Of a stretch of DNA of 38,310 bases, positions 15,666 through 24,338 are shown one piece after another. Numbering within the stretch: the stretch's first letter is position 1; each line of letters opens with the position of its first letter. The translations under genes and the position numbers were made by a program. Origin of the DNA: Streptomyces sp. SID10853 (lineage in GTDB: Bacteria > Actinomycetota > Actinomycetes > Streptomycetales > Streptomycetaceae); the NCBI RefSeq assembly GCF_010548145.1, contig NZ_JAAGLN010000047.1:1-38310 (forward strand). Direction: 5' to 3'. Below the pieces are notes generated by a model. The model did no database searches, was not told where the DNA came from, and saw nothing but the letters and a program-made list of their open reading frames with translations.

Positions 15666-16823
15666 TCAGGCCGTGTCGTGCGGGGATGGGCCGGTGTGGT
15701 CGTATTCGAGGTGGTGCTGGATCAGGAGGTCGGCGCCGAAGTCGTTGGACGGGTCGCGCCAGACGCTGTGCACGTGATTGGCGTTGTCCTCGGCGTTGTC
15801 GAACTCGACGAGGGTGACGGGGCCCTGGATACGGAAGTAGTGCGGCTGCTCCATGGAGGTGCCGCCGGCCCAGGCGAAGTGCAGTTCGTCGACGCCACCG
15901 GCGGCCGCGATGCGGTCCATCTCATGGCCGACCAGGCCGGGGCGGGCACGTTCGACGAAGTGGGCGAGCAGGTCGTCGAAGTGCGCGCGCTGCGCGGGGG
16001 AGAGGTCCGCGGCCCGGATACCGCGGGGGTGGGCGCGGAAGTACGCGAGGGCCCTGCGGTCGTCGTCGGTGATCATCGCGTCGCGGCGACCGACACCGTG
16101 GTAGGCGGGGTACTCGACGTCGCCGATGGTGGAGACGGTGCGGGTGACGAAGTCCGCCGGTGGCCGGGAGTGGATGACCGCCTGTTCCTTCTGGGTGCCG
16201 GTGAGGCCGTCCAGGAGGACGAAGGCGGCGTCCTCCTCCTCGCCGAGGATGCGGAAGGGGCCGAACCGGGCGGGCTCGGCACCGAGCAGGAACGGGGTGG
16301 CGCTGACCAGGTCGCCGTCGACGACGGTGACGTTGACCGACAGGTGGTGGCCCACCAGCCGCCAGCCCCATGTGGTGTCGGGCTGTGGCTGGCCGAAGAA
16401 CGTGAGGAAGTAGCCGCGCGCGTCGCGGAAGGTGGCCGCGACGTGACCGAAGACAGGCAGGTTCAGTTCGCGCAGCACGTGCTCGTTCGACATCACCTGG
16501 ACCACGCGGGCGTAGGCGGGGATCGACATCGACTCGGCGATCAGGCGATGCGCCAACCCCTCCTGATGGCGGTCGAGTTCACCCAGTGGCAGTCCGTGTC
16601 GACCGGATTCGGGCAGGAAGTTCCAGTGCGTTCGGCCGGAGTCCTCGCGAGGAAGCAGCACCCGCGCGCGCTGATCGCCGGTCAGGCCGTCGAAGAGGCC
16701 CATCGCCGCGAAGGTGATCGCCGTCGCGTCGAACGAACCGCCCGGACGGGGCCGGTGCGCCTTCGGGAGTTCACCGTGCGGATACGGGTGCTGCGCGTCA
16801 TGCGGAGGTGGCGTCGCCGTCAT
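15666..16823 (-). CDS. DUF3500 family protein
   Basis: A 385-aa protein matching DUF3500, a family with no established reaction that I know of. Conserved-looking blocks include TTWGWRLVGHHLSVNVTVVD, SATPFLLGAEPARFGPFRIL, the SMEQPHYFRIQGPVTLVEFD strand pair, and the HVHSVWRDPSNDFGADLL end block, which is rich in His and Asp. No signal peptide is visible, although some relatives are exported. The start ATG 16823 overlaps the end of the MFS gene by 26 bases, implying coupled translation. Placement between a transporter and an FAH hydrolase ties it to catabolism of the imported compound. Confidence 0.82.
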   Translation of the reverse strand: MTATPPPHDAQHPYPHGELPKAHRPRPGGSFDATAITFAAMGLFDGLTGDQRARVLLPREDSGRTHWNFLPESGRHGLPLGELDRHQEGLAHRLIAESMSIPAYARVVQVMSNEHVLRELNLPVFGHVAATFRDARGYFLTFFGQPQPDTTWGWRLVGHHLSVNVTVVDGDLVSATPFLLGAEPARFGPFRILGEEEDAAFVLLDGLTGTQKEQAVIHSRPPADFVTRTVSTIGDVEYPAYHGVGRRDAMITDDDRRALAYFRAHPRGIRAADLSPAQRAHFDDLLAHFVERARPGLVGHEMDRIAAAGGVDELHFAWAGGTSMEQPHYFRIQGPVTLVEFDNAEDNANHVHSVWRDPSNDFGADLLIQHHLEYDHTGPSPHDTA

Positions 16824-18144
16824 GGAGTTCCATGCCTTTCTTCGTGGGGTGGTCCCCGACCATGGCGAGGGTCGGTGTGTGCCGGGGCAGTGGATCGGCC
16901 GGCATCCTCTGCGAGCCCGCGTCGTACCGGTACGGGCCGAGGCACAGGAACAGCACGGCGCAGACCGCGCAGGCGACGGCCAGAAGGAGCATCGCCGGCG
17001 TGTAGGAGCCATAGGTGTCGCGGCTCACGCTCACCAGGGTCGTCGCGGCGGCTCCGCCGATCTGGAACATCGAGAACGCGACTCCGTAGATCTTGCCGAA
17101 GGCCCGGCGTCCGAAGTAGCGCGGGATCAGGTAGCTGAGGACGTCGAACTCGGCGCCGATCAGCAGTCCGGCGAGAGCCGCCGCGAGAAGGGCCATCGGT
17201 ACGTTCGGCCCCGCCGCGAACAGCAGCACCGAGGCGATGCCGCCGACGAGATACACCGACATGATCTGTGACACCGTGAAGCGGTCGAGGAGCCACCCGG
17301 TCACCAGCCGGGCCACGACGAGCGCGACGCCGAGCGCGACCGGCACCATGTTCGCGATGTGCGCGGGGATCCCGGCGTCCAGCAGCAGCGAGATCTGGTG
17401 GACGAGGACCGCAGAGCCGACGGTTCCCAGGAGGACGAATGCGGCGAGGACGAGCCAGAACGGCCGCGTACCGGCCGCGGCGCGCAGTGTGTCACCGCCG
17501 ACCGGTCGAGCTTCGGTGCGGGCACGGGGTTCGGCTATCAGGAAGTACGCCACCGGGAACGCGATGAGCGCGACCACTCCGAGCCCGATGTACCCCGCAC
17601 GCCACCCCCACGTGCCGATCAGCACCGTGGTCAGAATCGGGGCCAGCACCGTGCCGACCCCGATGCCGGAGTTGGCGACGCCCAGCGCGAGGCCGAGCCT
17701 GCGCTCGAACCAGCCCGCGGTGAGCCGCAGGTACGACACCGGCCACAGGCCCAGACCGCACAGCGGGACGAGCACCCAGCCCAGATAGAAGACCGGCAGG
17801 CTGTCGGGCAGCAGGGCCATCGCCATCAGGGACAGCGCGAAGAACGGCGCGCTGCACAGAATCACCCGGCGACCGCCGAACCGGTCGACCAGCAGCCCCT
17901 GTACGGGAGAGATGACCACCAGAGTGATGCTGAGGATCGAGGAGGCCAGGCCGATCGCGGACACGCTCCACCCGAACTCCCGGTGCAGCGGCGCGATGAA
18001 CGCACCGAACGTGGTGACTGCCAGCACACTGGGACCGCACGCGAGACCGAGCGTGGACGCCATCGCCGTACGCCACCCCGACCTCGGCCCGTCGGACGGA
18101 TCCGTGGTCTCCTCGGCGTCCCTGACGGGTTTCTCCGCTCTCAT
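16798..18144 (-). CDS. MFS transporter
   Basis: A 448-aa major facilitator protein with 12 hydrophobic segments, in two sets of six separated by a charged loop (AEPRARTEARPVGGD, about residues 205-220). A motif-A-like LLVDRFGGRRVI follows segment 2, with a second copy (WLLDRFTVSQIM) in the C-terminal half. The organisation resembles monocarboxylate/oxalate-formate-type MFS carriers, so import of an acidic aromatic or its side product is plausible. The start ATG 18144 has AAGGAGG upstream. It follows the hydroxylase gene by 75 bases and overlaps the DUF3500 gene. Confidence 0.9.
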   Translation of the reverse strand: MRAEKPVRDAEETTDPSDGPRSGWRTAMASTLGLACGPSVLAVTTFGAFIAPLHREFGWSVSAIGLASSILSITLVVISPVQGLLVDRFGGRRVILCSAPFFALSLMAMALLPDSLPVFYLGWVLVPLCGLGLWPVSYLRLTAGWFERRLGLALGVANSGIGVGTVLAPILTTVLIGTWGWRAGYIGLGVVALIAFPVAYFLIAEPRARTEARPVGGDTLRAAAGTRPFWLVLAAFVLLGTVGSAVLVHQISLLLDAGIPAHIANMVPVALGVALVVARLVTGWLLDRFTVSQIMSVYLVGGIASVLLFAAGPNVPMALLAAALAGLLIGAEFDVLSYLIPRYFGRRAFGKIYGVAFSMFQIGGAAATTLVSVSRDTYGSYTPAMLLLAVACAVCAVLFLCLGPYRYDAGSQRMPADPLPRHTPTLAMVGDHPTKKGMELHDGDATSA

Positions 18145-18219
18145 GTGAATCCTCCTTGATTCGTCGTGGAAGAACCCCGTCTCGCTCGGGCGAGCCGAGT
18201 CGTGCTTGCCGCGTCCCTC

Positions 18220-19827
18220 TCAGCAGCCGGCGGGCGATCGGAGCGCTTGACGCAGGAGCTGGACGAAGTGGGGGATGTCGCTGTGCCGGCCGGCTGCGAA
18301 CACGTAGAAGTCCGGCCGGGCCAGGAACGCCTCACACTCGTGCTCGGTGAACCAGCGCCTGTAGGCGTCGTCGAGGTCATCGATCACCCGCACACCCGAC
18401 ACGTCGGCGACCACGCCGCCGATCTGCCGGAACCAGGACGCATCCCTGTCATCGAGGGCTTCGGTGGGGTCCGCGACCCGGCTGATCAGCTGCCAGCCGC
18501 CGCCGACGACATCGTCGAACAGACCGATACGGTCGGCGACTCGGACACGCCCCTGAGGTGCCAGGCGTCCCTCGGTCCCAGCGCTGGCGACCGTCAACGA
18601 CGGTTCGCCCAGACGGGGGTGCGGCGGCTCCCGCGTGGCGGCATCCGCGTCGAGCGAGCGCCTTTTCATCTCGGCGTCCCTGGCGGCGGCCCGGTCGACG
18701 TCGAGTTCGCAGATGACCCGGCCCGCGCCCACCGCCTCGTCGATGATCTTCCGTACGTGGCCGGTGCGCTCGGGACCGTACGTGTCGAGGACGCCCGGCT
18801 CCGCGAGGCCGTGATGCACCATGCCGAGACGCCACGACAGCGCTCTCGCGTCTCGCAGGCCCGCGCAGAGACCTTGGCCGAGGAAAGGCGGCATGAGATG
18901 GGCCGCGTCCCCCGCGAGGAAGACGTTCCCCTTGCGCCATGTGTGCGCCCACCGGCCGCGGAACGTGTACACGGCGTGCCGTTCGAGCCGGGCTGTCTCC
19001 GGCGTCACGCCCCAGGGCTCCATCAGCCGCCAGGCGGTGCTCTCCCGTCCCAGTTCCTCGACGGTCATGTTCGCGCGGCGCATGAACTCGAACCGTCGCC
19101 GCCCCGGGCCGCTGTTGACCGCGGTCGCGGGCTGCGCCGGGTCACAGTACTGGGTGACGAAGGCACTCCACGTCTCCTCGGCCAGCGGCTGGTAGTCCAC
19201 CACCAGCCAGTCGGCCTCGAACCCCGAGTCGTCGACACCGATCCCGAGCTCGGAACGGACGGCGCTGTTGGCTCCGTCGGCGCCGATCAGCCAGCGAGCG
19301 CGAACGCGTACGGCGTCGTCGGGTCGCTTGGTGGGAGCCACCCGGACGAAGACCTGCTCGTTGCAGTGATCCTGATCGAGGGACTGGAACGTCCATCCGC
19401 GGTGGACGGTGACGCCGGGGGTCGCCAGAGCCAGGTCCTCGAGGACCGATTCAAGTTCGGGCTGATGGAAGCCGTTCGTGTTGGCCCACCCCGACTCGGC
19501 GATCCTGTTCCAGTCGATGGCCTGGAGCAGCTCGCCCGCACCGTTGCGGAACTCGTACCCGCCCCGCTCACCCTGGGACGGCTCGAACAAGGCGGCATGG
19601 TCCGCCATGAGCCCGGCGGCCTGGAGGATGCGCAGCGCCTCGTGGTCGATCGTGCACGCCCTCGGCAGCGGATACCGTTGGGGCCAGCGTTCCACGACGG
19701 CGACCTGCACGCCGGCCTGGCCGAGGAAGACAGCGGTCAGCAGACCGACGGGCCCGCCACCGACGACCACGCAGTCGACGGCCGGCCGCAGCGCGACGCC
19801 GGCGTGCGGTGTAGGTCGCGTCGTCAT
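18220..19827 (-). CDS. MhpA-like FAD-dependent aromatic hydroxylase (group A flavoprotein monooxygenase)
   Basis: A 535-aa single-component flavin monooxygenase like 3-(3-hydroxyphenyl)propionate hydroxylase. The FAD/NAD(P)H fold has VVVGGGPVGLL (20-30), the DG motif LIGADGANSAVR (180-191) and the FAD ribityl motif GDAAHLMPPFLGQG (306-319). A C-terminal thioredoxin-like tail of about 150 residues, usual in this subgroup, is present. It would hydroxylate a phenol ortho or para to the OH using NAD(P)H and O2. Start ATG 19827 has GGGAG upstream and lies 37 bases after the MDR gene. It is one of two independent oxygenation systems in the island. Confidence 0.9.
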   Translation of the reverse strand: MTTRPTPHAGVALRPAVDCVVVGGGPVGLLTAVFLGQAGVQVAVVERWPQRYPLPRACTIDHEALRILQAAGLMADHAALFEPSQGERGGYEFRNGAGELLQAIDWNRIAESGWANTNGFHQPELESVLEDLALATPGVTVHRGWTFQSLDQDHCNEQVFVRVAPTKRPDDAVRVRARWLIGADGANSAVRSELGIGVDDSGFEADWLVVDYQPLAEETWSAFVTQYCDPAQPATAVNSGPGRRRFEFMRRANMTVEELGRESTAWRLMEPWGVTPETARLERHAVYTFRGRWAHTWRKGNVFLAGDAAHLMPPFLGQGLCAGLRDARALSWRLGMVHHGLAEPGVLDTYGPERTGHVRKIIDEAVGAGRVICELDVDRAAARDAEMKRRSLDADAATREPPHPRLGEPSLTVASAGTEGRLAPQGRVRVADRIGLFDDVVGGGWQLISRVADPTEALDDRDASWFRQIGGVVADVSGVRVIDDLDDAYRRWFTEHECEAFLARPDFYVFAAGRHSDIPHFVQLLRQALRSPAGC

Positions 19828-19864
19828 GAGTGCGTCTCCCAGCGACGGGTCCGGGCGCGGTGAG

Positions 19865-20944
19865 TCACGGACGTGTGCTCCGATCTTGTGAGGGCTCGGC
19901 GGCGACGTCGTACTGTTGGAGGCCGCTGTCCTGAGGCAGGACAACGCACTTGGCATGGGGCGAGACCGCCTGTGTCCGCCACGCCGATGGCAGGTCGTCG
20001 AGCGCGAAGGTGCGCACGTCGATCCGCAGTTCACTGCGTGAGAGGTGGGCCCACAGCCAGGTCAGCGCCGCCTCCTTGGCCCGCAGCGGAGTGTGCAGAC
20101 CGGCGAAGCCGGACAGGGTGAGCTGCTTGCCGCGCAGCAGCCCAGCCGGAACCTGCGCGGTCGCGCCGGCCGGATTGCCGATGTTGACGACCCGCGCCCG
20201 TGGTGCGCATACCTGCAACACCGCTTCCAGCGGCGTCCCGTAGACGCCGTCGAGGACGACGTCCACCGGGCCCGTCACCGCCCACAACCGTTGTGCCAGG
20301 TCCTCGGCGCTCTCGCCCGCGCGCAGTTCGACGATCGCGTCGGCGCCGAGCGCCGACAAAGCCTCCAGCGCCCCGCGGTCACGGGCGACGCCGACGACCC
20401 GGCCCGCTCCGCGTCGGTGCGCCACCTGGATCGCGAGCTGTCCGACCGCTCCCGTGGCGCCCAGGATCAACACGGTCTCCCCGGAGCGGAGCCTGGCCAC
20501 TTCGACCAGTGGCATGAACGCCGCCGTGCCGGAGTTGCCGACGGCCGCGGCCTGCACCGGATCGATCCCCTCGGGCAGCGGCAGCACATCCTCGTCGTCG
20601 ACGAGCACCTGCGTGGCGAGGGAGCCGGGAGTGCCGGGCGAGGCGCGGCACTCGGCGTAGACCCAGGAGCCCGGCTGGTACCGGTCCGAGGCGAGCACGA
20701 CGCCCACGCCCTCGCTGCCCGGCACGTACGGGGCCTCGTGACGCGCGGAATGGAACGTCCCCGACGCGATGACCAGGTCCAAGGGGTTCAAGGGCGCGGC
20801 GACGACTGCCACGAGGGTGCTGCCGGGCGAGCGCGGCGGCAGTACCACCGAGCCCACTCGTGGTGCGCTGCCCGGCGTATCCACGACAGCGGCTCGGATC
20901 TCGCCCGGCGAGTCGGTGGTGTCGTGCGAGCGTGTGCTGCTCAT
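19865..20944 (-). CDS. MDR-superfamily NAD(P)-dependent oxidoreductase (quinone oxidoreductase-like)
   Basis: A 359-aa medium-chain dehydrogenase/reductase. It has the GroES-like N-terminal domain (LNPLDLVIASGTFHS, YVPGSEGVGVV) and a Rossmann domain with LGATGAVGQLAIQVA (161-175). The cysteine cluster for structural zinc is absent and catalytic zinc ligands are not obvious, so it fits the zinc-free quinone reductase/enoyl reductase branch. It could reduce a quinone or an enone formed by the hydroxylases. AAGGGAAG precedes ATG 20944. It sits between the two monooxygenase genes in the leftward operon. Confidence 0.86.
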   Translation of the reverse strand: MSSTRSHDTTDSPGEIRAAVVDTPGSAPRVGSVVLPPRSPGSTLVAVVAAPLNPLDLVIASGTFHSARHEAPYVPGSEGVGVVLASDRYQPGSWVYAECRASPGTPGSLATQVLVDDEDVLPLPEGIDPVQAAAVGNSGTAAFMPLVEVARLRSGETVLILGATGAVGQLAIQVAHRRGAGRVVGVARDRGALEALSALGADAIVELRAGESAEDLAQRLWAVTGPVDVVLDGVYGTPLEAVLQVCAPRARVVNIGNPAGATAQVPAGLLRGKQLTLSGFAGLHTPLRAKEAALTWLWAHLSRSELRIDVRTFALDDLPSAWRTQAVSPHAKCVVLPQDSGLQQYDVAAEPSQDRSTRP

Positions 20945-21035
20945 CGTCCGGCTTCCCTTTCTGTGAACGTCATGGGTGGCACGGGAGAGGGGTGTCGGCG
21001 GTGACGACGCCCCTCTGTGCCTGGACCAGGGGGCT

Positions 21036-22307
21036 TCAGGAGCTCTTGCCGGGGGCGGGCGGGGCGAAGCGGTCCAAGGTCGTGATCCCCGCGAACTCGT
21101 GCGGCTGAGATCCGGCCATCAGCCGTCCGTAGTTCTCGGAGAGGGCTTCGAGGTTGAGAGCGCCGTGCAGGGTGATGACCCGTGCGTCGCGCCACGCTCG
21201 CTGGATGGGTTCGCTCTCCATTATCGCGGTCGAGCCCGAGTTCCTCTGCAGCAACTCGATCGCCTCCGCGCACCACTTGGCGGCGTAGGCCGCCTCGACG
21301 AGGACGCGGGCGCTGAAGCGCTGCATGTACGCGCCGTCGGCCGGGGTGCCGGCGGCGGCCAGGGCCCCGAGCCGGTCGGTCTCCTCCGCGTTGGCACGGG
21401 TGATGGCCGTAGCCGACTGGATCTTGGAATGCACTTCGGCGAGCATCAGGTGCGTCATGGGCGCGTCCAGCTGGTTCTTGTACGTGGTGCCGCGCACGGG
21501 CCGCCCGGCGGAGCGATCGAGGAATCGCTCCAGCGCGCCCTGGGCGATGCCGATCGACATGCCTGCCATGAGGCTGAATGCCCAGCCCAGAGTGGGTGCC
21601 TTCCACAGAGACCCCGCGAGGCCGTTGTCGAGGGTTCCGCCGGTGACGTCGCGGAAGTCGACGACGCGGTGCTCGGGTACGAACAGCTCTTCTTGAACCA
21701 GCGTCGAGGAGACACTGCCCGTGCCGCGCATGCCGGCGACCTGCCAGTCGTCGAGGAAGCGGAGTTCGTCGCGCGGAACCTGGACGCCCACCAGGTACGG
21801 GCCGTCACTGTCGTGGGCGATACAGCCGAGGTTCGTGTAGGGAGCCCAGAGGGAGTCGCTCCCGAACGTCCAGGGACCGCCGGAAATGATCCACCCGCCG
21901 CCGGTCCGCCTCGCCCGTCCCCGTGAGGCCGGGAAGTGGCTGGATGCGGCGACGCGTGGGCCGACCCACTCCGGGGCGTAGACCTCCTTGACGACGCGAG
22001 CGCCCGAACCTGCGGGGATCCAGTTGGTGGAGGCACCGACCCAAACGATCCATCCGGCCGAGCCGTCCCACTTGGCCACCTCGGACACCACGTCGAGCTG
22101 CTGGCGCACGGTGAGTTCGTGGCCGCCGTACTCGGCGGGGCTGCCGATGGCGAAGGCCCCGGTGGCATCGAGCTCGGCGATGGTCTCGTCCGAGTGGCGC
22201 CCGGCGCGTTCCGCGTCCAAAGCGCGTTCGCGCAAGGCCGGGCCGAGCGCCCGGACCTTGTCGAGGACCGATGCGAGCCTGTCGGGCGTTCCGGAAGACG
22301 CACTCAT
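21036..22307 (-). CDS. flavin-dependent monooxygenase, oxygenase component (HsaA/HpaB-like, acyl-CoA dehydrogenase fold)
   Basis: A 423-aa protein with the acyl-CoA dehydrogenase fold, of the group with an Acyl-CoA_dh_2-type C-terminal domain that comprises reduced-flavin-dependent oxygenases (HsaA, p-hydroxyphenylacetate hydroxylase C2, DszC). Visible blocks: FAIGSPAEYGGHELTVRQQL near residue 60, GGWIISGGPWTFGSDSLWAP, LDDWQVAGMRGTGSVSSTLV, and the C-terminal MLAEVHSKIQSA and YAAKWCAEAIELLQRNSGS helices. Such enzymes need a partner flavin reductase; the obvious candidate is encoded at 26040 in the divergent operon. AGGAG precedes ATG 22307. The substrate is likely a phenol, but a dehydrogenase role is not excluded. 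Confidence 0.85.
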   Translation of the reverse strand: MSASSGTPDRLASVLDKVRALGPALRERALDAERAGRHSDETIAELDATGAFAIGSPAEYGGHELTVRQQLDVVSEVAKWDGSAGWIVWVGASTNWIPAGSGARVVKEVYAPEWVGPRVAASSHFPASRGRARRTGGGWIISGGPWTFGSDSLWAPYTNLGCIAHDSDGPYLVGVQVPRDELRFLDDWQVAGMRGTGSVSSTLVQEELFVPEHRVVDFRDVTGGTLDNGLAGSLWKAPTLGWAFSLMAGMSIGIAQGALERFLDRSAGRPVRGTTYKNQLDAPMTHLMLAEVHSKIQSATAITRANAEETDRLGALAAAGTPADGAYMQRFSARVLVEAAYAAKWCAEAIELLQRNSGSTAIMESEPIQRAWRDARVITLHGALNLEALSENYGRLMAGSQPHEFAGITTLDRFAPPAPGKSS

Positions 22308-22371
22308 CGACGTCAACTCCTTTGTCGTTCGTCGTTCATGGGGCGTGTTGCGGGAAAAGGAAGGAGCGCGG

Positions 22372-23619
22372 TCACGCGCTCCGCGGTACACGGCTGCGCT
22401 GCGCTACCGCATCCTCGGCGGACCTCTTCTCTTGAGTCCGGGGGCTCTTGAGCCACTTCCGCACGGCGCCGGCGTCGGCGCCGAGGACAGGTGGCGGGCA
22501 GTGATCGATGCGAGTCGTCTCGGTCTCGGATCCTGCGGCGTCGACGGCGAACATCCGCAGGGCCGAGCCCGGCAGGGTCACCTTTCCGACGCTCCGATGC
22601 TCGACATCGACGAGGAGCCGTTGCGAGCGGGTCTGCTCCCACTCGTAGACCTCGTCGAGGGAGCGCACACGGCCGGCCGGAACTCCGGCACCGGAGAGTC
22701 GCAGCAGCAGCTCGTCCGGACCCAGCTCGGCGAACACGCCCTCCAGGAGCTCAGTGACGCTGTCACGATGGGCGACCCGGTCCCGGTTCGTGACATGACG
22801 GGGGTCATCGGCGCGGATGCCGAAGGCCTCGCAAAGGCGCTGCCACATGGCGTCGTTCCCGCAGGCGATCTGTACGCTGCCGCCCGCGCACCTGAACAGG
22901 CCGTAGGGCGCGATGGTCGGGTGGTGGTTGCCCTGGGCGGAACCCACTTCGCCGCCCACGGTCCAGCGCGTTCCTTGAAAGGCGTGGGCCGCGACGACCG
23001 AGGCGAGCAGCGAGGTGCGCACGATTTGTCCTCGGCCGGTACGATCGCGTTCCCTCAGCGCCGCGAGCACGCCGAACGCGCCGTTCATTCCGGCGAGCAT
23101 GTCGGCGATCGGCACTCCGACGCGCTGGGGGTGGTCCGCGTCCGGGCCGGTGAGGGACATCAGTCCCGCCTCGCCCTGGGCGATCTGGTCGTACCCGGCA
23201 CGGTCGGCCTCGGGGCCGTCGTGCCCGAACCCGCTGATCGACAGCAGCACCAGGCGTGGGTTGAGCTCCATGAGTCGTTCGGTACCGAGCCCGAGGCGTC
23301 GCATTCCCCCGGGCTTGAAGTTCTCCAGCAGCACGTCCGCCCGCTGAATCAGCCCGGCCAGCACCTTCGCGTCCTCGGCAGACTTCAGATCGAGCGTGAT
23401 CGATTCCTTGTTCCTGTTGCAGGACATGAAGTAGGTCGATTCCGTGGAGCCGTCATCGGCGTCGACGAACGGCGGTCCCCAGGACCTGCTGTCGTCCCCG
23501 GAAGGACTTTCGACCTTGATGACACGTGCCCCGAGATCCCCGAGCATCATCGCTGCGTGGGGACCGGCGAGCGCACGGGACAGGTCGACGACAAGCAGTC
23601 CGTCCAGAGGCCCGCTCAT
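22372..23619 (-). CDS. CaiB/BaiF-type (family III) CoA-transferase
   Basis: A 415-aa family III CoA-transferase. It opens with PLDGLLVVDLSRALAGPHAA and MLGDLGARVIKVESPSGDD, and continues with NRNKESITLDLKS, RADVLLENFKPGGMRRLGLG and SISGFGHDGPEADRAGYDQI. The catalytic aspartate is expected at D173 in VGVPIADMLAGMNGAFG. The reaction would be CoA transfer between carboxylic acids, activating the imported acid or a ring-cleavage product. Its start overlaps the cupin stop as ATGA (23616-23619), so translation is coupled. The next gene follows after 64 bases. Confidence 0.9.
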   Translation of the reverse strand: MSGPLDGLLVVDLSRALAGPHAAMMLGDLGARVIKVESPSGDDSRSWGPPFVDADDGSTESTYFMSCNRNKESITLDLKSAEDAKVLAGLIQRADVLLENFKPGGMRRLGLGTERLMELNPRLVLLSISGFGHDGPEADRAGYDQIAQGEAGLMSLTGPDADHPQRVGVPIADMLAGMNGAFGVLAALRERDRTGRGQIVRTSLLASVVAAHAFQGTRWTVGGEVGSAQGNHHPTIAPYGLFRCAGGSVQIACGNDAMWQRLCEAFGIRADDPRHVTNRDRVAHRDSVTELLEGVFAELGPDELLLRLSGAGVPAGRVRSLDEVYEWEQTRSQRLLVDVEHRSVGKVTLPGSALRMFAVDAAGSETETTRIDHCPPPVLGADAGAVRKWLKSPRTQEKRSAEDAVAQRSRVPRSA

Positions 23620-23993
23620 GACCGGGCCCCGGCAGTCCCGTTCGCCGACTCGGCCGCGGGGTTGGGCCTGATCACCAGCATGCTCGCGGGCAGATTCGTA
23701 CGGTTCTCGACGCTGCGCGGCGTCGAGGCCGTGAGCCGCACCGCGTCCAACGGGTGCAGAGCGTGGGTGTCGTCCTCGGCGTCGATCGTGAGCGTGCCGG
23801 TCAGGACGATGTACAGCGTCTCCGTGGGGACAGGGGACATGTCGGCGCGACCGCCGGGGAGGTAGTGGGACAGGGCTGCTGTCACAGCGCCGTCGTAGTC
23901 CTCGCCCCCGAAGAGCTGGACGGGGCCGACGCCGTGGTGGTCGGCGGGCTGGAAGGGCTGGGCCTGGGAGAGCCGGGTTATGTCGATCGGCAC
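23616..23993 (-). CDS. small cupin-domain protein lacking the usual metal histidines
   Basis: A 125-aa single-domain cupin. I use GTG 23993 (VPIDITRLSQA), where similarity begins and which lies downstream of the predicted promoter; an in-frame GTG at 24101 would overlap the -10 box. The first cupin motif region reads YLPGGRADMSPVPTETLYIV then LTGTLTI: the glutamate is kept but the H-x-H pair is replaced by D-M-S. The second motif region reads SVENRTNLPASM without the expected histidine. A metal-dependent dioxygenase reaction is therefore unlikely; binding, isomerase or sensing roles are more plausible. It is the first gene of the leftward catabolic operon and is coupled to the CoA-transferase. 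Confidence 0.8.
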   Translation of the reverse strand: MPIDITRLSQAQPFQPADHHGVGPVQLFGGEDYDGAVTAALSHYLPGGRADMSPVPTETLYIVLTGTLTIDAEDDTHALHPLDAVRLTASTPRSVENRTNLPASMLVIRPNPAAESANGTAGARS

Positions 23994-24099
23994 GGGCGTG
24001 AACTCGATTCTGGCGGGGCTGTCCGTCGGGGATGCGCGGCGGCCGACATCGTCGGGGGCGCGTGAGGCTGCCGGGCGGAAGCCTCGGTGCCTGCGACGC

Positions 24100-24135
24100 A
24101 CCGTAAGAGCGGCACTCGTAAAGTGTCAACATTTA
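24100..24135 (-). promoter_or_regulatory. promoter of the cupin-led catabolic operon with TGTTGACA box
   Basis: On the minus strand TTGACA (24129-24124) and TACGGT (24105-24100) are 18 bases apart, a good vegetative promoter giving a leader of about 100 bases to GTG 23993. The -35 lies inside AAATGTTGACACTTT (24134-24120), whose TGT-TG-ACA core is palindromic and whose flanks partly pair. AATGTTGACAC is repeated exactly upstream of the GntR gene. An FCD-type repressor bound here would cover the -35. Confidence 0.65.
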
Positions 24136-24302
24136 GAGCGGGAATCGCCGGTGGGGCACTGGCGGGCATCGGCGTGCAGACGGCAGCACTCCCGGTGATC
24201 AGGGTGTACAAGTGCATCTTTGACTCAGGAGGAGTGGAGCCGAAGGCGCAGAGGCTGCCGTCGGGCGTACGCGGCTGAACCGCCAGATCATTACCCTCCT
24301 CC

Positions 24303-24338
24303 AAAGTGTTGACAGAAAATGTGGCAGCTCCCAATGAT
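24303..24338 (+). promoter_or_regulatory. TGTTGACA box and possible promoter of the rightward operon
   Basis: AAAGTGTTGACAGAAAA (24303-24319) holds the same TGTTGACA core, with TTGACA at 24309-24314. The best -10 after 18 bases is AATGAT (24333-24338), which is weak, and the leader to ATG 24623 would be about 280 bases. The box is better supported than the promoter. Confidence 0.45.

Noticed and set aside
15630..17138. 502-codon plus-strand frame antisense to the DUF3500 gene
   Set aside because: No domain and shadow composition; DUF3500 motifs are on the minus strand.
18166..19863. 565-codon plus-strand frame antisense to the FAD hydroxylase
   Set aside because: The minus strand carries all flavoprotein motifs; this frame has none.
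24087..24278. 63-codon frame with a hydrophobic stretch in the island's control region
   Set aside because: It overlaps the strong leftward promoter and the TGTTGACA box, has no ribosome site and no similarity.
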